Source: an uncultured Clostridia bacterium
Lineage (GTDB): Bacteria; Bacillota; Clostridia; UBA1381
Direction: 5' to 3'
NCBI GenBank assembly: GCA_947591315.1
Contig: CANQDD010000006.1
Span: forward strand, 40,867-104,866
Length of the DNA: 64,000 bases
Shown in pieces: positions 7,357 through 16,600 of the stretch (position 1 is the first letter of the stretch; each line of letters begins with the position of its first letter). Below the pieces are notes generated by a model. That model saw only the letters and a program-made list of their open reading frames with translations. It did not search any database and was not told where the DNA came from. The translations under genes and the position numbers were made by a program.

Positions 7357-8667
7357 TCAGGGGTCGAGGTGGTGCAGGTCTCTCGGGAACAGGCTCGCCT
7401 GTCTTATGTTGTCAAGACCGAGCAGCTTCATCACGAGACGCTCCAGACCGATGCCGAGTCCGCCGTGCGGCGGCATACCGTAGCGGTGAATGTCGAGGTA
7501 CGCGCCGAGCTCCTCCGGCTCGACCTTGTAACGCTTTAGCTTCTCCACCTGCTCGTCGTAGTCGTGTATTCTCTGTCCGCCCGTCGTTATTTCAAGTCCG
7601 CGGAACAGAAGGTCAAAGCTTTCCGCGAGCTTCGGGTCGTCCTTCGAGTCCATCGCGTAGAACGGGCGTTTAAGTCCGGGGAATTTCTCGACGAATATAA
7701 ACTCGCTGCCGTGGTTTTTCTTCGCCCACTCGCAAAGCTTTACCTCGTCGGTCGGGTCGAGATCGAACTGCGCGCGCTCCTTGCCGAGTATGTCGAGCGC
7801 TTCAAAAAACGTTACCGACGGTATCTCCTTTACCTCCGGCAGCACCGCGCCGAGCATATCAAGCTCGTGAGAATAGTTTTCGGCAAGATATTCTACTACG
7901 TGGCGCAGCATAGCCGTCTCCATAGCCATTACGTCATGCATGTCGTCTATAAACGCCATTTCAAAATCAAGACCTATATACTCGTTCAGGTGGCGCGTCG
8001 AGTTGTGCTTTTCCGCGCGGTACACCGGCGCTATCTCAAACACGCGGTCGAAAAACGCCACGCACGTCTGCTTGTAAAACTGCGGGCTCTGCGCGAGGTA
8101 CGCGTTCTGTCCGAAGTATTTGAGCTTGAATATATTCGCTCCGCCCTCCGCGCCGGCAGCGACGATTTTCGGCGTGTGGATTTCGGTAAAGCCCTCGCCG
8201 AGCATAAACTCCCTAAATCCCGACACTACGCCCTCCGCGACCTTGAACACCGCCCTCTGTTCGGGGTGGCGCAGCGCAACGCTCCTGTGTTCCATGCTCG
8301 TCTCGATAGAGCAGCCGAGCCGCTTTGACGATACGTGGAGCGGATATTCCTCCTTCGGCTTTGACAGTATATCAAAAGACGAAAGCGTTATTTCATAGCC
8401 GTAATTCGCGCGCGGCTCTTTTTTTACCGTGCCCGTAACCGTCACATACGCACCTTCGGTAAGCGCGTCAAAATTACCTTTGCACTCATCGGGCGTATAC
8501 ACCGATTGAAGCACGTACCGTCCCGTGCGCAGAATTATAAACGAGAAGCCGCCCATGTTGCGTATTTTATGCACGCAAGCCGAAAAGGTTATCTCCCCTC
8601 CCTCGCTTTTTTCGAGGTCGGCAAGCGTTATTTCGCTTTTAAGCTGTATGCCGTCTATTTTCTCCAT
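7357..8667 (-). CDS. aspS: Aspartyl-tRNA synthetase, archaeal-type, probably non-discriminating
   Basis: 436 residues, the short archaeal/eukaryotic-type class IIb enzyme without the insertion of the 590-residue bacterial form. The N-terminal OB fold contains ACVHKIRNMGG. Class II motif 2 is VYRAEKHNSTRHLNE, and motif 3 is GGLGIGLERLVMKLLGL, ending NIRQASLFPRD, an AspRS rather than AsnRS ending. The His in CVHKIR lies where tRNA(Asn)-accepting archaeal enzymes have His and strict ones have Trp. As last gene of the gatC-gatA-gatB operon it probably also charges tRNA(Asn) with Asp for GatCAB to amidate. Specificity is inferred. Confidence 0.9.
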   Translation of the reverse strand: MEKIDGIQLKSEITLADLEKSEGGEITFSACVHKIRNMGGFSFIILRTGRYVLQSVYTPDECKGNFDALTEGAYVTVTGTVKKEPRANYGYEITLSSFDILSKPKEEYPLHVSSKRLGCSIETSMEHRSVALRHPEQRAVFKVAEGVVSGFREFMLGEGFTEIHTPKIVAAGAEGGANIFKLKYFGQNAYLAQSPQFYKQTCVAFFDRVFEIAPVYRAEKHNSTRHLNEYIGLDFEMAFIDDMHDVMAMETAMLRHVVEYLAENYSHELDMLGAVLPEVKEIPSVTFFEALDILGKERAQFDLDPTDEVKLCEWAKKNHGSEFIFVEKFPGLKRPFYAMDSKDDPKLAESFDLLFRGLEITTGGQRIHDYDEQVEKLKRYKVEPEELGAYLDIHRYGMPPHGGLGIGLERLVMKLLGLDNIRQASLFPRDLHHLDP

Positions 8668-8684
8668 TTTACTTTCCTCCGAAT

Positions 8685-10103
8685 TTACTTCAATTTCTCC
8701 GTCAGCGCGTCCTTCGCAAGCTTCGGGTTCGCGCCCTTGCCGAGCGCGCGTATTACCTGTCCCATAAGGAAGCCGAATACCTTTTCATTGCCGTTTTTGT
8801 AGCTCTCCACGCTGTCGGCGTTTTCGGCGAGAACCTTGTCTATAGCCGCGTCAAGTTCGGACGTGTCGCTGCTCATTATAAAGCCGCGCTTTTTCGCTAT
8901 ATCCTCGGGCTTGCCGCCCTCTGCGAACATTATCGAAACAATCTCCTTCGCGGCGTTCTTTGAAATAACTCCGTCCGACGCCATTTTAACGGTATTTGCC
9001 AAATCCTCCGGCGTAAATTTCAAGTCCTCCATGCCGGTTTCAGCCTCGTTCAGGTTGCGGTTAAGCTCCACGAGCATAAGGTTTGAAATCTGCTTGTAGT
9101 CGGGGTTTATCGCGACCGCCGCGTCGTAAAAGTCGGAAAACGCCTTGTCCGCGATTATAAGTCCCGCGTCCTCGGCGGGCAGCTTGTAAACCTCGGTGTA
9201 ACGCTTGAACCGCTCCTGCGGCATTTCGGGCATTTCGCTGCGTATTTCGTTCATTTCATCGTCCGTGAGCTGCACAGGCGGAATGTCGGGTTCGGGGAAA
9301 TAGCGGTAATCGTGCGCCTCCTCCTTCGAGCGGAGTGCCTTCGTGTCACCGTGATTGTCATTGTAGCGGCGCGTTTCCTGCACCACTTCGCCGCCCGCGT
9401 CGAGTATCTCCGACTGACGCTGTATCTCGTATTCTATCGCGCGGCCAATCGCCTTTAACGAGTTCAGATTTTTAAGCTCCGCGCGCGTGCCGAATGTGTC
9501 GCTGCCCTCGGGCATAATCGAAATGTTCACGTCAACGCGCATCGAGCCCTGTTCCATACGCGCGTCGCACACGCCGGCGTACTTTAATCTAAGCGCGACC
9601 TGCTCCACGAAGTCCTGCACTTCCTCGACCGTGCGGAAATCGGGCTCGGTCACTATCTCGATAAGCGGCACGCCGCAGCGGTTGTAGTCAGCCATTGACA
9701 CGCCCTCGTAATCGTCATGCACGAGCTTACCGGCGTCCTCCTCGATGTGTATGCGGTTTATGCGTATGTCCTTGCCGCCCGTGACGGTAACGTGTCCGTC
9801 GGTGCATATGGGCGAGTCGAACTGCGTAATCTGGTATGCCTTCGGAAGGTCGGGGTAAAAGTAATTCTTTCTGTCGAACGCGCTGTAGCCGTGGACGGTG
9901 CAGCCCAAAGCATAGCCCGCTTTCGCGGCGAGACGCACCGCTCCGCGGTTAAGCAGAGGCAGAGTGCCGGGCATACCGCTGCAGCGCGGACAAACGCGGG
10001 TGTTTTCACTGCCGCCGAACTCGTTTTGGCAGGTGCAGAACACCTTTGAATTTGTGAGAAGCTCACAGTGTATTTCAAGTCCCACAACAGGCACGTATCT
10101 CAT
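8685..10103 (-). CDS. gatB: Aspartyl/glutamyl-tRNA amidotransferase subunit B
   Basis: 472 residues. GatB binds the misacylated tRNA and activates its side chain with ATP. Seen: the N-terminal VGLEIHCELLTNSKVFC, zinc-type cysteines CTCQ and CPRCSGMPG, FDRKNYFYPDLPK, INRIHIEEDAGK, the cradle motif NRCGVPLIEIVTEPD, and the C-terminal helical/YqeY-like tail around residues 330-470. It starts inside the gatA stop (ATGA, 4-bp overlap) and is followed 17 bp later by aspS. Amidation of Asp-tRNA(Asn) fits the operon; Glu-tRNA(Gln) is also possible. Confidence 0.97.
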   Translation of the reverse strand: MRYVPVVGLEIHCELLTNSKVFCTCQNEFGGSENTRVCPRCSGMPGTLPLLNRGAVRLAAKAGYALGCTVHGYSAFDRKNYFYPDLPKAYQITQFDSPICTDGHVTVTGGKDIRINRIHIEEDAGKLVHDDYEGVSMADYNRCGVPLIEIVTEPDFRTVEEVQDFVEQVALRLKYAGVCDARMEQGSMRVDVNISIMPEGSDTFGTRAELKNLNSLKAIGRAIEYEIQRQSEILDAGGEVVQETRRYNDNHGDTKALRSKEEAHDYRYFPEPDIPPVQLTDDEMNEIRSEMPEMPQERFKRYTEVYKLPAEDAGLIIADKAFSDFYDAAVAINPDYKQISNLMLVELNRNLNEAETGMEDLKFTPEDLANTVKMASDGVISKNAAKEIVSIMFAEGGKPEDIAKKRGFIMSSDTSELDAAIDKVLAENADSVESYKNGNEKVFGFLMGQVIRALGKGANPKLAKDALTEKLK

Positions 10104-11536
10104 AATACTGCCTCCTTCCGCTCAAAATCCTTTTCAAAACGGTCGCAGACCGATATGATCGTCTTTTCGTCAAACGCGCGTCCGATAAGGCTCATACCTA
10201 TCGGCATACCGTTTTTGTCGTAGCCGCACGTCGTCGAAATCGCGGGCAGACCCGCTATGTTCACGGTAACGGTGTATATATCCGCGAGGTACATTTTAAC
10301 GGGATCGTTCTCCTGCTCGCCTATTTTGTACGCCGTTGTCGGCGCGGTAGGCGTTAAGATAACGTCGCACTTTTCAAATATATCGGCGTATTCCCTGCGT
10401 ATCTGCGTGCGTATGCGCGTCGCGTTTTTGTAGTACGCGTCGTAGTAGCCGGAGCAGAGCGCGTAGTTGCCGAGCATTATGCGCCGCTTTACCTCGTTTC
10501 CGAAACCCTCGCGGCGTGAATTTTTAATGAGGTCGCTGTAATCCTCGCCGAGACCCGAGCGGTAGCCGTACTTTATGCCGTCGAAGCGCGAAAGGTTGCT
10601 TGCCGCCTCTGCCGACGATATGAGGTAGTACGCCGACACCGCATATTCGAGCGACGGCAGCGACACGTCGGTTATTTCGCAGCCGAGCGATTTATACCAG
10701 TCAACGGCTTTTAACACAGCCGTCTTTACCTCGTCGTCTATGCCGTCGGCGAAAAATTCCTTCGGCACGCCTATCCTTATATTTGACACGTCAGCTCCGA
10801 CCTTTTCGGTGTAGCCGCCCTTCGCGAGCTTTGAGGATGTCGCGTCGTTTTCGTCAAAGCCGTAAATGCCGTTTAAGATGTAGCCTGTGTCCTCCGCGCT
10901 TTTCGCGACAACGCCTATCTGGTCGAGCGACGACGCGAACGCTATAAGTCCCCACCTCGATACCGCGCCGTAGGTGGGTTTAAGTCCCGTAACACCGCAG
11001 AACGCGGCGGGCTGTCTCACCGAGCCGCCGGTGTCCGAGCCGAGAGCCGCGGCGCAAAGTCCCGCGGCAACGCTTGCCGCCGCACCGCCCGACGAGCCGC
11101 CGGTTACGCGCGACGTGTCATACGGGTTTTTAACGCCGCCGAAGTACGATGTCTGCGACGAGCCGCCCATGGCGAACTCGTCCATATTCGTCTTGCCGAG
11201 TATTACCGCGCCGGCGTCTTTGAGCTTCGCTACAGCCGTAGCGTCATACGGCGGAACAAAGTCCTCGAGCATACGCGACGCGCACGTAGTTTTAACTCCG
11301 TCGGTGCATATATTATCCTTTACGGAAACGGGCAAACCCGTAAACGCTCCGCCTCTGCCCTCATCGATCGTCTTTTGGGCGCGCTTCGCGTCCTCTATGG
11401 CGTTTTCGGCGCAGACGGTGATATAGCTGTTTATTTTGCCGTCCGTTTCCTCTATCTTCTTTAAATATTCCTCTGTAAGCTCAACCGCGCTTATCTCTTT
11501 TCGGTCAAGCTTTTTCCTGATATCCGCGAGTGACAT
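10100..11536 (-). CDS. gatA: Aspartyl/glutamyl-tRNA amidotransferase subunit A
   Basis: 478 residues of the amidase-signature family. The catalytic Lys is in TGLPVSVKDNICTDG. The cis-Ser and nucleophile Ser are in VTGGSSGGAAASVAAG and GSDTGGSVRQPAAFCG. It releases ammonia from glutamine and passes it to GatB. The ATG at 11536 sits behind GGAAGGGG; a TTG six codons upstream lies inside that ribosome site and is not used. It overlaps gatB by 4 bp and follows gatC by 32 bp. Confidence 0.97.
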   Translation of the reverse strand: MSLADIRKKLDRKEISAVELTEEYLKKIEETDGKINSYITVCAENAIEDAKRAQKTIDEGRGGAFTGLPVSVKDNICTDGVKTTCASRMLEDFVPPYDATAVAKLKDAGAVILGKTNMDEFAMGGSSQTSYFGGVKNPYDTSRVTGGSSGGAAASVAAGLCAAALGSDTGGSVRQPAAFCGVTGLKPTYGAVSRWGLIAFASSLDQIGVVAKSAEDTGYILNGIYGFDENDATSSKLAKGGYTEKVGADVSNIRIGVPKEFFADGIDDEVKTAVLKAVDWYKSLGCEITDVSLPSLEYAVSAYYLISSAEAASNLSRFDGIKYGYRSGLGEDYSDLIKNSRREGFGNEVKRRIMLGNYALCSGYYDAYYKNATRIRTQIRREYADIFEKCDVILTPTAPTTAYKIGEQENDPVKMYLADIYTVTVNIAGLPAISTTCGYDKNGMPIGMSLIGRAFDEKTIISVCDRFEKDFERKEAVL

Positions 11537-11568
11537 ATACCTTACCCCTTCCAATTATTTTACGGCGG

Positions 11569-11847
11569 TTACACAACCTTCGGCACAACGAAGCTGTTAT
11601 TCTTAACATTCTTCGCGTTCGAGGTGATCTTCTCCGTCGGGTACGAATCCTTATACTCGTCGGCGCGCAAATCGTTATACCCTACCGCGTCGAGCGCGTA
11701 CGCCTTTTTGGACGAGTCGAACTCGCATACCTTGTCCATGAGCGCGATAATGCTTTCCATATCCTTCGTCATTGCCGCGCACTCATCGTCGGTGAACTCG
11801 ATTTTGCTAAGCTCCGCCAAATGGCGCGTAAGCTCCTCGTTTACCAT
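11569..11847 (-). CDS. gatC: Aspartyl/glutamyl-tRNA amidotransferase subunit C
   Basis: 92 residues, the small belt subunit that clamps GatA to GatB. The N-terminal TRHLAELSKIEFTDDE is the family signature. The conserved tail usually reads LR.D; here it appears as NDLRADEYKDSYPTEKI followed by NSFVVPKVV. The ATG at 11847 is used, as GGGAG lies at the right distance; the TTG three codons upstream is too close. It is the first gene of the operon, directly behind a hairpin with a T7 run. Confidence 0.93.
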   Translation of the reverse strand: MVNEELTRHLAELSKIEFTDDECAAMTKDMESIIALMDKVCEFDSSKKAYALDAVGYNDLRADEYKDSYPTEKITSNAKNVKNNSFVVPKVV

Positions 11848-11867
11848 ATTCCTCAACTCCCTGAAAC

Positions 11868-11908
11868 AAAAAAAGCGTTATATGACAGTCCTCCCTGTCA
11901 TACAACGC
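11868..11908 (-). terminator. Leader terminator (attenuator candidate) before gatC
   Basis: Stem GCGTTATATGACAG (11875-11888) against CTGTCATACAACGC (11895-11908), 13 of 14 paired, then seven Ts on the minus strand (11874-11868). It lies between the promoter at 11930-11958 and the gatC ribosome site, so every gatCAB-aspS transcript must pass it. The loop reads GGAGGA. Confidence 0.75.
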
Positions 11909-11929
11909 CATTGTCGTATAATTTATTAT

Positions 11930-11958
11930 ACTATAGCACAAATTTCTTCGGTTTGCAA
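11930..11958 (-). promoter_or_regulatory. Promoter of gatCAB-aspS
   Basis: Minus strand TTGCAA, 17 bp, TATAGT. The predicted start near 11923 lies about 15 nt before the leader hairpin. Confidence 0.7.
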
Positions 11959-11994
11959 GAGTGAATTTAAAAATTTTGCCGTTTTCTTCTTAAA

Positions 11995-13809
11995 TTACTC
12001 ACTTTCCTCGTCTTCCTCCGAATCTTCCTCCGATTCCTCTTCCGAATCTTCCTCCAATTCTTCCTCCAAGCTTTGCATCGCTTGCTTGTGCGGCATATAC
12101 GTGCTTGAGTTAAGCGTGTCGGTCGAAATGAGACTGCCGTTTTCGTATACGTAGCGCGTTGAGTAAACGACGGTATTTTCTCCCTTTGTTGTCGTGTTGT
12201 TTGAAATTGTGACCTTCCTCGCCGGTTCCCACGCCGTGCCGATTATGCTTACAAAAACGCTCGAGCCGCTCGTGTACGCGGAAATCTTAATCGGGTAGCT
12301 GCTCGTGTTCCTGAAACGGAAGTCAACGCCGCCGTCGGCAACGGTCGCGTCCTGACCGAGCGGTATGTAGCCGACGGTCATCATGTGGTTGAGACGCTCG
12401 ACTATACCCATATCGGCGTACAGCACCGCGCTGTAAAGCGTGCTCGATACCTGACACGTTCCGCCGCCGATACCGTCCACGCTTTCGCCGTTAATGTACT
12501 CCTTCGCGGTATAGAAGCCGTTTTCCACGGTGCGGTGTCCCACGGTGTCATTGAATGAGAACACGGCGCCGGGAGCAACCACCGTTCCGTTTATGCGTTC
12601 AGCGGCGCGCGCGACATTCTGGCAGCGGTTCCACGTTGAGCCGCCGAAAGACGTGGAATACGTCGAGAGCGTATTCGCGAACAGCTTGTCGTTCAGCGTT
12701 TGGGACGAAACATCGGGGTATGAAATATTATAAGGAATGTTTACGGGTTCGCAGCCCTCGTAAATATTCGCGAGCAGCGGCGTAACCGCTTCCTTATCTA
12801 TATACCGTCCCGTCGCGTCCTCGGTTATCGAAACGGAATTTCCGTCTATTACGTACTCCGCATTTACCGGATCCTTGTATATCATCGCGTCGATACGCTC
12901 TATCGTCATCGTTTCCGGAGGCGATGTGTCAAAGTCAACATGAATGTCCTTAAAGCGTTCGCCGCGCAGAGCGTTCACAACCTGCTCGTATGCCTTCGCG
13001 TGGTCGCCGTTGTAGCCCGTCTGACCGGAGAAAACCGTCGCTGTTTGTTCCTCGTTAAACTCTATATAATGTTCCTTCCGCTCGCCCTTCATCAGATTGC
13101 CGCACTCGTCAAGCTTCGCGCCGAGCATTGCCTCGTCGGTCTGCGGTACCGGCACGATCTCATGCGGCTTAAACAGCAGCCGCGCGGCAAGCCACGATTT
13201 TACGAATATATTCTCGTTCTTGCAGTAATCGACCGCCTTTTGAGCCGTGTCCTCCGGCAGAGCCGCAAGACCTATATCCGCGCCGGTCATTGTAAATTCC
13301 GTTTCGCCGTCGGTAAGCGTGATGTCGGTATCGTCGAAAAGGCTGGACGCGTTTATCGCATTAAGCGTTTCATCGTACGTCATACCGCCGACGTAAACGC
13401 CTTCTATGTAAACGTTTTTCATCACGCGCCCGTCTTTTACCGTCGAGAGCGTATATCCGAAAAAGCACAGCGCCGCAAACAAGACAGCCGACACACCGAT
13501 AATAATCGGTTTTAATATCTTCTTCCCCGATTTGCGCCTCATTTCTTCCTCGCTTTCGTCCGACGCGCTTTCATACTCCGTTTCCTCGTCCTCGCCGTAA
13601 GCATCCGCGTCGTACCCGCCGTCCGTATCATACGTATCATCGGTATCGTCCGCAAAGTCGCTGTCGCTCCAGCCGAAATCGTCCTCCGTTTCGTCCTCTG
13701 TTTCCGTGTCGGTGTGTTCCTCCGCGACCTCAAACGTCACCGGACGCGGCACGCTTGTGTTATCCGCCTCCGACACTTCTTCTACCGCCCCGTTTTCATT
13801 ATCCGCCAT
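11995..13809 (-). CDS. VanW-family cell-surface protein with acidic low-complexity ends
   Basis: 604 residues. An acidic, Asp/Glu/Thr-rich cytosolic N-terminus (about 1-88) precedes one membrane helix (about 98-120), so this is a type II membrane protein. Outside come peptidoglycan-binding_4-like segments (about 130-360), then a VanW domain (about 400-545) with VVAPGAVFSFNDTVG, GGGTCQVSSTLYSAVL and GGVDFRFRN. The C-terminal 25 residues are nearly pure Glu/Ser/Asp. VanW function is not firmly known; cell-wall association is likely and vancomycin resistance is not implied. It lies 21 bp behind the YkgJ-like gene, so the two are probably co-transcribed. Confidence 0.88.
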   Translation of the reverse strand: MADNENGAVEEVSEADNTSVPRPVTFEVAEEHTDTETEDETEDDFGWSDSDFADDTDDTYDTDGGYDADAYGEDEETEYESASDESEEEMRRKSGKKILKPIIIGVSAVLFAALCFFGYTLSTVKDGRVMKNVYIEGVYVGGMTYDETLNAINASSLFDDTDITLTDGETEFTMTGADIGLAALPEDTAQKAVDYCKNENIFVKSWLAARLLFKPHEIVPVPQTDEAMLGAKLDECGNLMKGERKEHYIEFNEEQTATVFSGQTGYNGDHAKAYEQVVNALRGERFKDIHVDFDTSPPETMTIERIDAMIYKDPVNAEYVIDGNSVSITEDATGRYIDKEAVTPLLANIYEGCEPVNIPYNISYPDVSSQTLNDKLFANTLSTYSTSFGGSTWNRCQNVARAAERINGTVVAPGAVFSFNDTVGHRTVENGFYTAKEYINGESVDGIGGGTCQVSSTLYSAVLYADMGIVERLNHMMTVGYIPLGQDATVADGGVDFRFRNTSSYPIKISAYTSGSSVFVSIIGTAWEPARKVTISNNTTTKGENTVVYSTRYVYENGSLISTDTLNSSTYMPHKQAMQSLEEELEEDSEEESEEDSEEDEESE

Positions 13810-13830
13810 AATTTAATTCCTTCCAATCTG

Positions 13831-14352
13831 TCAATCATAAAACCTGCCAAACTCGTCAAGATAATCCGAGTACATCTTCATAAAAGCTCTGAACCGTGCG
13901 TTTTTCATAAGAAGCGTAAACGCCCGTCGTATGTTGCGCACAAACGTGCCGTCAAAATCCTCCAAAAGCATAGCCTTTGCCATCGGGCATATACCCTTGC
14001 CGCGCGGGTCAACTATAATTTCAACTTTGCCGTCCTTTGAAAGATAAGGCGTGAGCGGAAAAATCCTGCACGCAAGCGGTCTTTGAAATCTGTCGCACGC
14101 CCCGCCGCACACAGCGAGCGAAACGGTGTGCTTTTTTCCCTCAAACTCGTATTGAAGCTGCGTTTTCTCCACTCTTATTCCGTCGGGATTTAAGAGCTTG
14201 AAAACCTCTTCTTCACCCGGAAACAGGAGCATACCGCTGTCGTCTCCCTTACAGCACGCCTTACCGCACAGTCTGCCGCAGTCGGCGCGCACGGGCGTTA
14301 CATAGTCAAAAAGTCTGTATATCTGCAAGTATACGTAAGCGGCGTTCATCAT
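13831..14352 (-). CDS. YkgJ-like cysteine-cluster protein
   Basis: 173 residues. Cysteines at RADCGRLCGKACCKGDD, VCGGACDRF, RPLACRIFPL and GKGICPMA form the CxxxC...CC...C...C pattern of the YkgJ / flagellin N-methylase-like zinc or iron-sulfur cluster family. The central IFPLTPYLS stretch is typical of the Clostridial branch. The biochemical role is unknown; no methyltransferase partner or flagellar gene is present. It is the first gene of an operon with the VanW protein and faces away from the topoisomerase genes. Confidence 0.75.
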   Translation of the reverse strand: MMNAAYVYLQIYRLFDYVTPVRADCGRLCGKACCKGDDSGMLLFPGEEEVFKLLNPDGIRVEKTQLQYEFEGKKHTVSLAVCGGACDRFQRPLACRIFPLTPYLSKDGKVEIIVDPRGKGICPMAKAMLLEDFDGTFVRNIRRAFTLLMKNARFRAFMKMYSDYLDEFGRFYD

Positions 14353-14391
14353 ATTCGCTACCTTACCTTTCCGTTTACATAATTCATATGA

Positions 14392-14420
14392 ATTTTATCA
14401 CAGTTCTCTCTCCAAAACAA
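14392..14420 (-). promoter_or_regulatory. Promoter of the YkgJ-VanW operon
   Basis: Minus strand TTGTTT, 17 bp, TAAAAT, 40 bp before the start. Confidence 0.65.
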
Positions 14421-14483
14421 TACTTATGCGGAGAATTTTGTGTTTTGTAACATTATTTTAATGTAAACGAGAAACCGCCGTAT

Positions 14484-14513
14484 TTGACAGATTAGCTTAT
14501 ATGGTGGTATAAT
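14484..14513 (+). promoter_or_regulatory. Promoter of the topoisomerase operon
   Basis: TTGACA, 18 bp, TATAAT, 47 bp before the topoisomerase B-subunit ATG. Confidence 0.8.
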
Positions 14514-14559
14514 TATAATAGAACTTCTATATCTTGATTTTGGAAAGGAAATTACGTAA

Positions 14560-16578
14560 ATGGCAAAAAAGAAACAGGAATACGGCAACGACTCCATAAC
14601 GAGCTTAAAAGGCGCGGACAGGGTCAGAAAACGTCCGGCTGTTATATTCGGCTCGGACGGATTGGAGGGCTGCGAACATTCTTTTTTTGAAATACTGTCA
14701 AACTCGATCGACGAGGCGCGCGAGGGCTACGGCGACCTTATCGAGGTCACGCGTTTCGCGGACGGCTCTATAGAGGTACGCGACCACGGACGCGGCATAC
14801 CGCTCGACTACAACGAAGCCGAAGGACGCTACAACTGGGAGCTTGTGTACTGCGAGCTGTACGCCGGCGGCAAGTACGACAACAACAAGGGCGGAATGTA
14901 CAGCTACAGCCTCGGACTCAACGGTCTGGGCGCGTGCGCGACGCAGTATTCGAGCGAGTATATGGACGTTACGGTCGTGCGCGACAAGACAGTTTACACG
15001 CTGCATTTTGAAAAGGGCGAAAACGTCGGCGGTCTTGAAAAACGCGACACAAGGAGTGTTCAGACCGGCACGACGCAGCGGTGGAAGCCGGACAAGGACG
15101 TTTTTACCGAGACCGATATACCCGCAGAATACTACAGGGACACGCTTAACAAGCAGGCTATGGTAAATGCAGGTATCAGGTTCGTGTTCTACAACGAGAC
15201 CGAAAACGGCATGGAAATGACCGAATATTTCTACGAGAACGGTATCGTGGACTATCTCAAGGAAACGGTCGGTGACACGGGCTTTACGACGGTCGAGACG
15301 TGGGAAACGGAGCGCGAGGGACGCGACAGGGCTGACAAAGAGGACTACAAAATGAAGATGCAGATCGCGTTCTGCTTCTCGAACAAGGTGAATATGCTCG
15401 AATACTACCACAATTCAAGCTACCTCGAACATGGCGGCTCGCCTGATAAGGCTGTTAAAAACGCGTTTGTGTACGCAATCGATAAATATTTGAAGCAAAA
15501 CGGCAAATACTCAAAGAGCGACTCGAAGATAAGCTTTATGGATATAGCGGACTGTCTCGCGCTCGTCATAAACTCGTTCTCGACACAGACGAGCTATGAG
15601 AACCAGACGAAAAAAGCTATAAACAACAAATTCATACAGGACGCGATGACGGAATTTCTGCGCGCGCAGCTCGAGGTGTACTTTATCGAGAACAAGACCG
15701 ACGCGGAAAAAATAGCGAATCAGGTGCTTGTGAACAAGCGAAGCCGTGAAAAGGCAGAGAAAACGAGGATCGAGATCAAGGGCAAGCTCACCGGCACGAT
15801 GGATATTACGAACCGTGTCGAAAAGTTTGTAGACTGCCGCACAAAGGACGTTACGAAACGCGAGGTGTATATCGTCGAGGGCGACAGTGCGCTCGGCTCG
15901 TGCAAGCTCGCGCGCGATCCGATGTTTCAGGCAATCATGCCGATACGCGGCAAGATATTAAACTGCTTAAAAGTGGACTACCCCAGAATTTTCAAGAGCG
16001 ATATTATAACCGACCTCGTAAAGGTTCTGGGCTGCGGCGTGGAGATAAAGGCGGGTAATCACCGAGGTATCGAAGCGTTCAGCCTTGACAAGCTGCGCTG
16101 GGACAAGGTTATAATCTGCACCGACGCGGACGTTGACGGATTCCAAATTCGCACGCTCGTGCTTACGATGATTTACCGCCTCATGCCGACGCTCATAGAT
16201 AAGGGCAAGGTGTATATCGCGGAGTCGCCGCTGTACGAGATAGCCGTTACGAAGGGTAAAAGGAAGGGTGAAAAGCATTTCGCCTACACCGACAGCGAGA
16301 AGGACGACATATTAAAAATGCTGAATGAGCAGGGACTCAGCAAGGACAAGGACGACTACGATATTAAGCGGTCGAAAGGTCTCGGCGAGAACCAGCCTGA
16401 CATGATGAGCCTCACGACGATGCACCCCGCGACGCGCCGCCTTATACGCGTGACGCCCGAGAACGCGGAGAGAACAGCGAGAATGTTCGATATTCTTCTG
16501 GGCGACAGTTTGCAGGAGAGAAAAGACTACATTGCCGACTTCGGCGGCGATTATATGGAAATGCTCGATTTAAGCTAA
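14560..16578 (+). CDS. Type IIA DNA topoisomerase subunit B, divergent ParE/GyrB-like
   Basis: 672 residues. It has a GHKL ATPase domain (residues about 15-230): EILSNSIDEA, DHGRGIPLDY, and the lid GLNGLGACATQYSS. The transducer domain follows, then TOPRIM (about 425-540) with YIVEGDSALGSC and TDADVDGFQIRTL. Canonical proteins read EGDSAGGSA and DVDG.HIRTL, so this is a distant branch although metal-binding residues are kept. The C-terminal PDMMSLTTMHPATRRL is family-like. It pairs with the A subunit 22 bp downstream. With ATP the pair should pass one duplex through another; decatenation or relaxation is likelier than supercoiling, but this is not shown. Confidence 0.88.
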   Translation: MAKKKQEYGNDSITSLKGADRVRKRPAVIFGSDGLEGCEHSFFEILSNSIDEAREGYGDLIEVTRFADGSIEVRDHGRGIPLDYNEAEGRYNWELVYCELYAGGKYDNNKGGMYSYSLGLNGLGACATQYSSEYMDVTVVRDKTVYTLHFEKGENVGGLEKRDTRSVQTGTTQRWKPDKDVFTETDIPAEYYRDTLNKQAMVNAGIRFVFYNETENGMEMTEYFYENGIVDYLKETVGDTGFTTVETWETEREGRDRADKEDYKMKMQIAFCFSNKVNMLEYYHNSSYLEHGGSPDKAVKNAFVYAIDKYLKQNGKYSKSDSKISFMDIADCLALVINSFSTQTSYENQTKKAINNKFIQDAMTEFLRAQLEVYFIENKTDAEKIANQVLVNKRSREKAEKTRIEIKGKLTGTMDITNRVEKFVDCRTKDVTKREVYIVEGDSALGSCKLARDPMFQAIMPIRGKILNCLKVDYPRIFKSDIITDLVKVLGCGVEIKAGNHRGIEAFSLDKLRWDKVIICTDADVDGFQIRTLVLTMIYRLMPTLIDKGKVYIAESPLYEIAVTKGKRKGEKHFAYTDSEKDDILKMLNEQGLSKDKDDYDIKRSKGLGENQPDMMSLTTMHPATRRLIRVTPENAERTARMFDILLGDSLQERKDYIADFGGDYMEMLDLS

Positions 16579-16600
16579 ATCCGTTTGAAAGGAATAAAAC

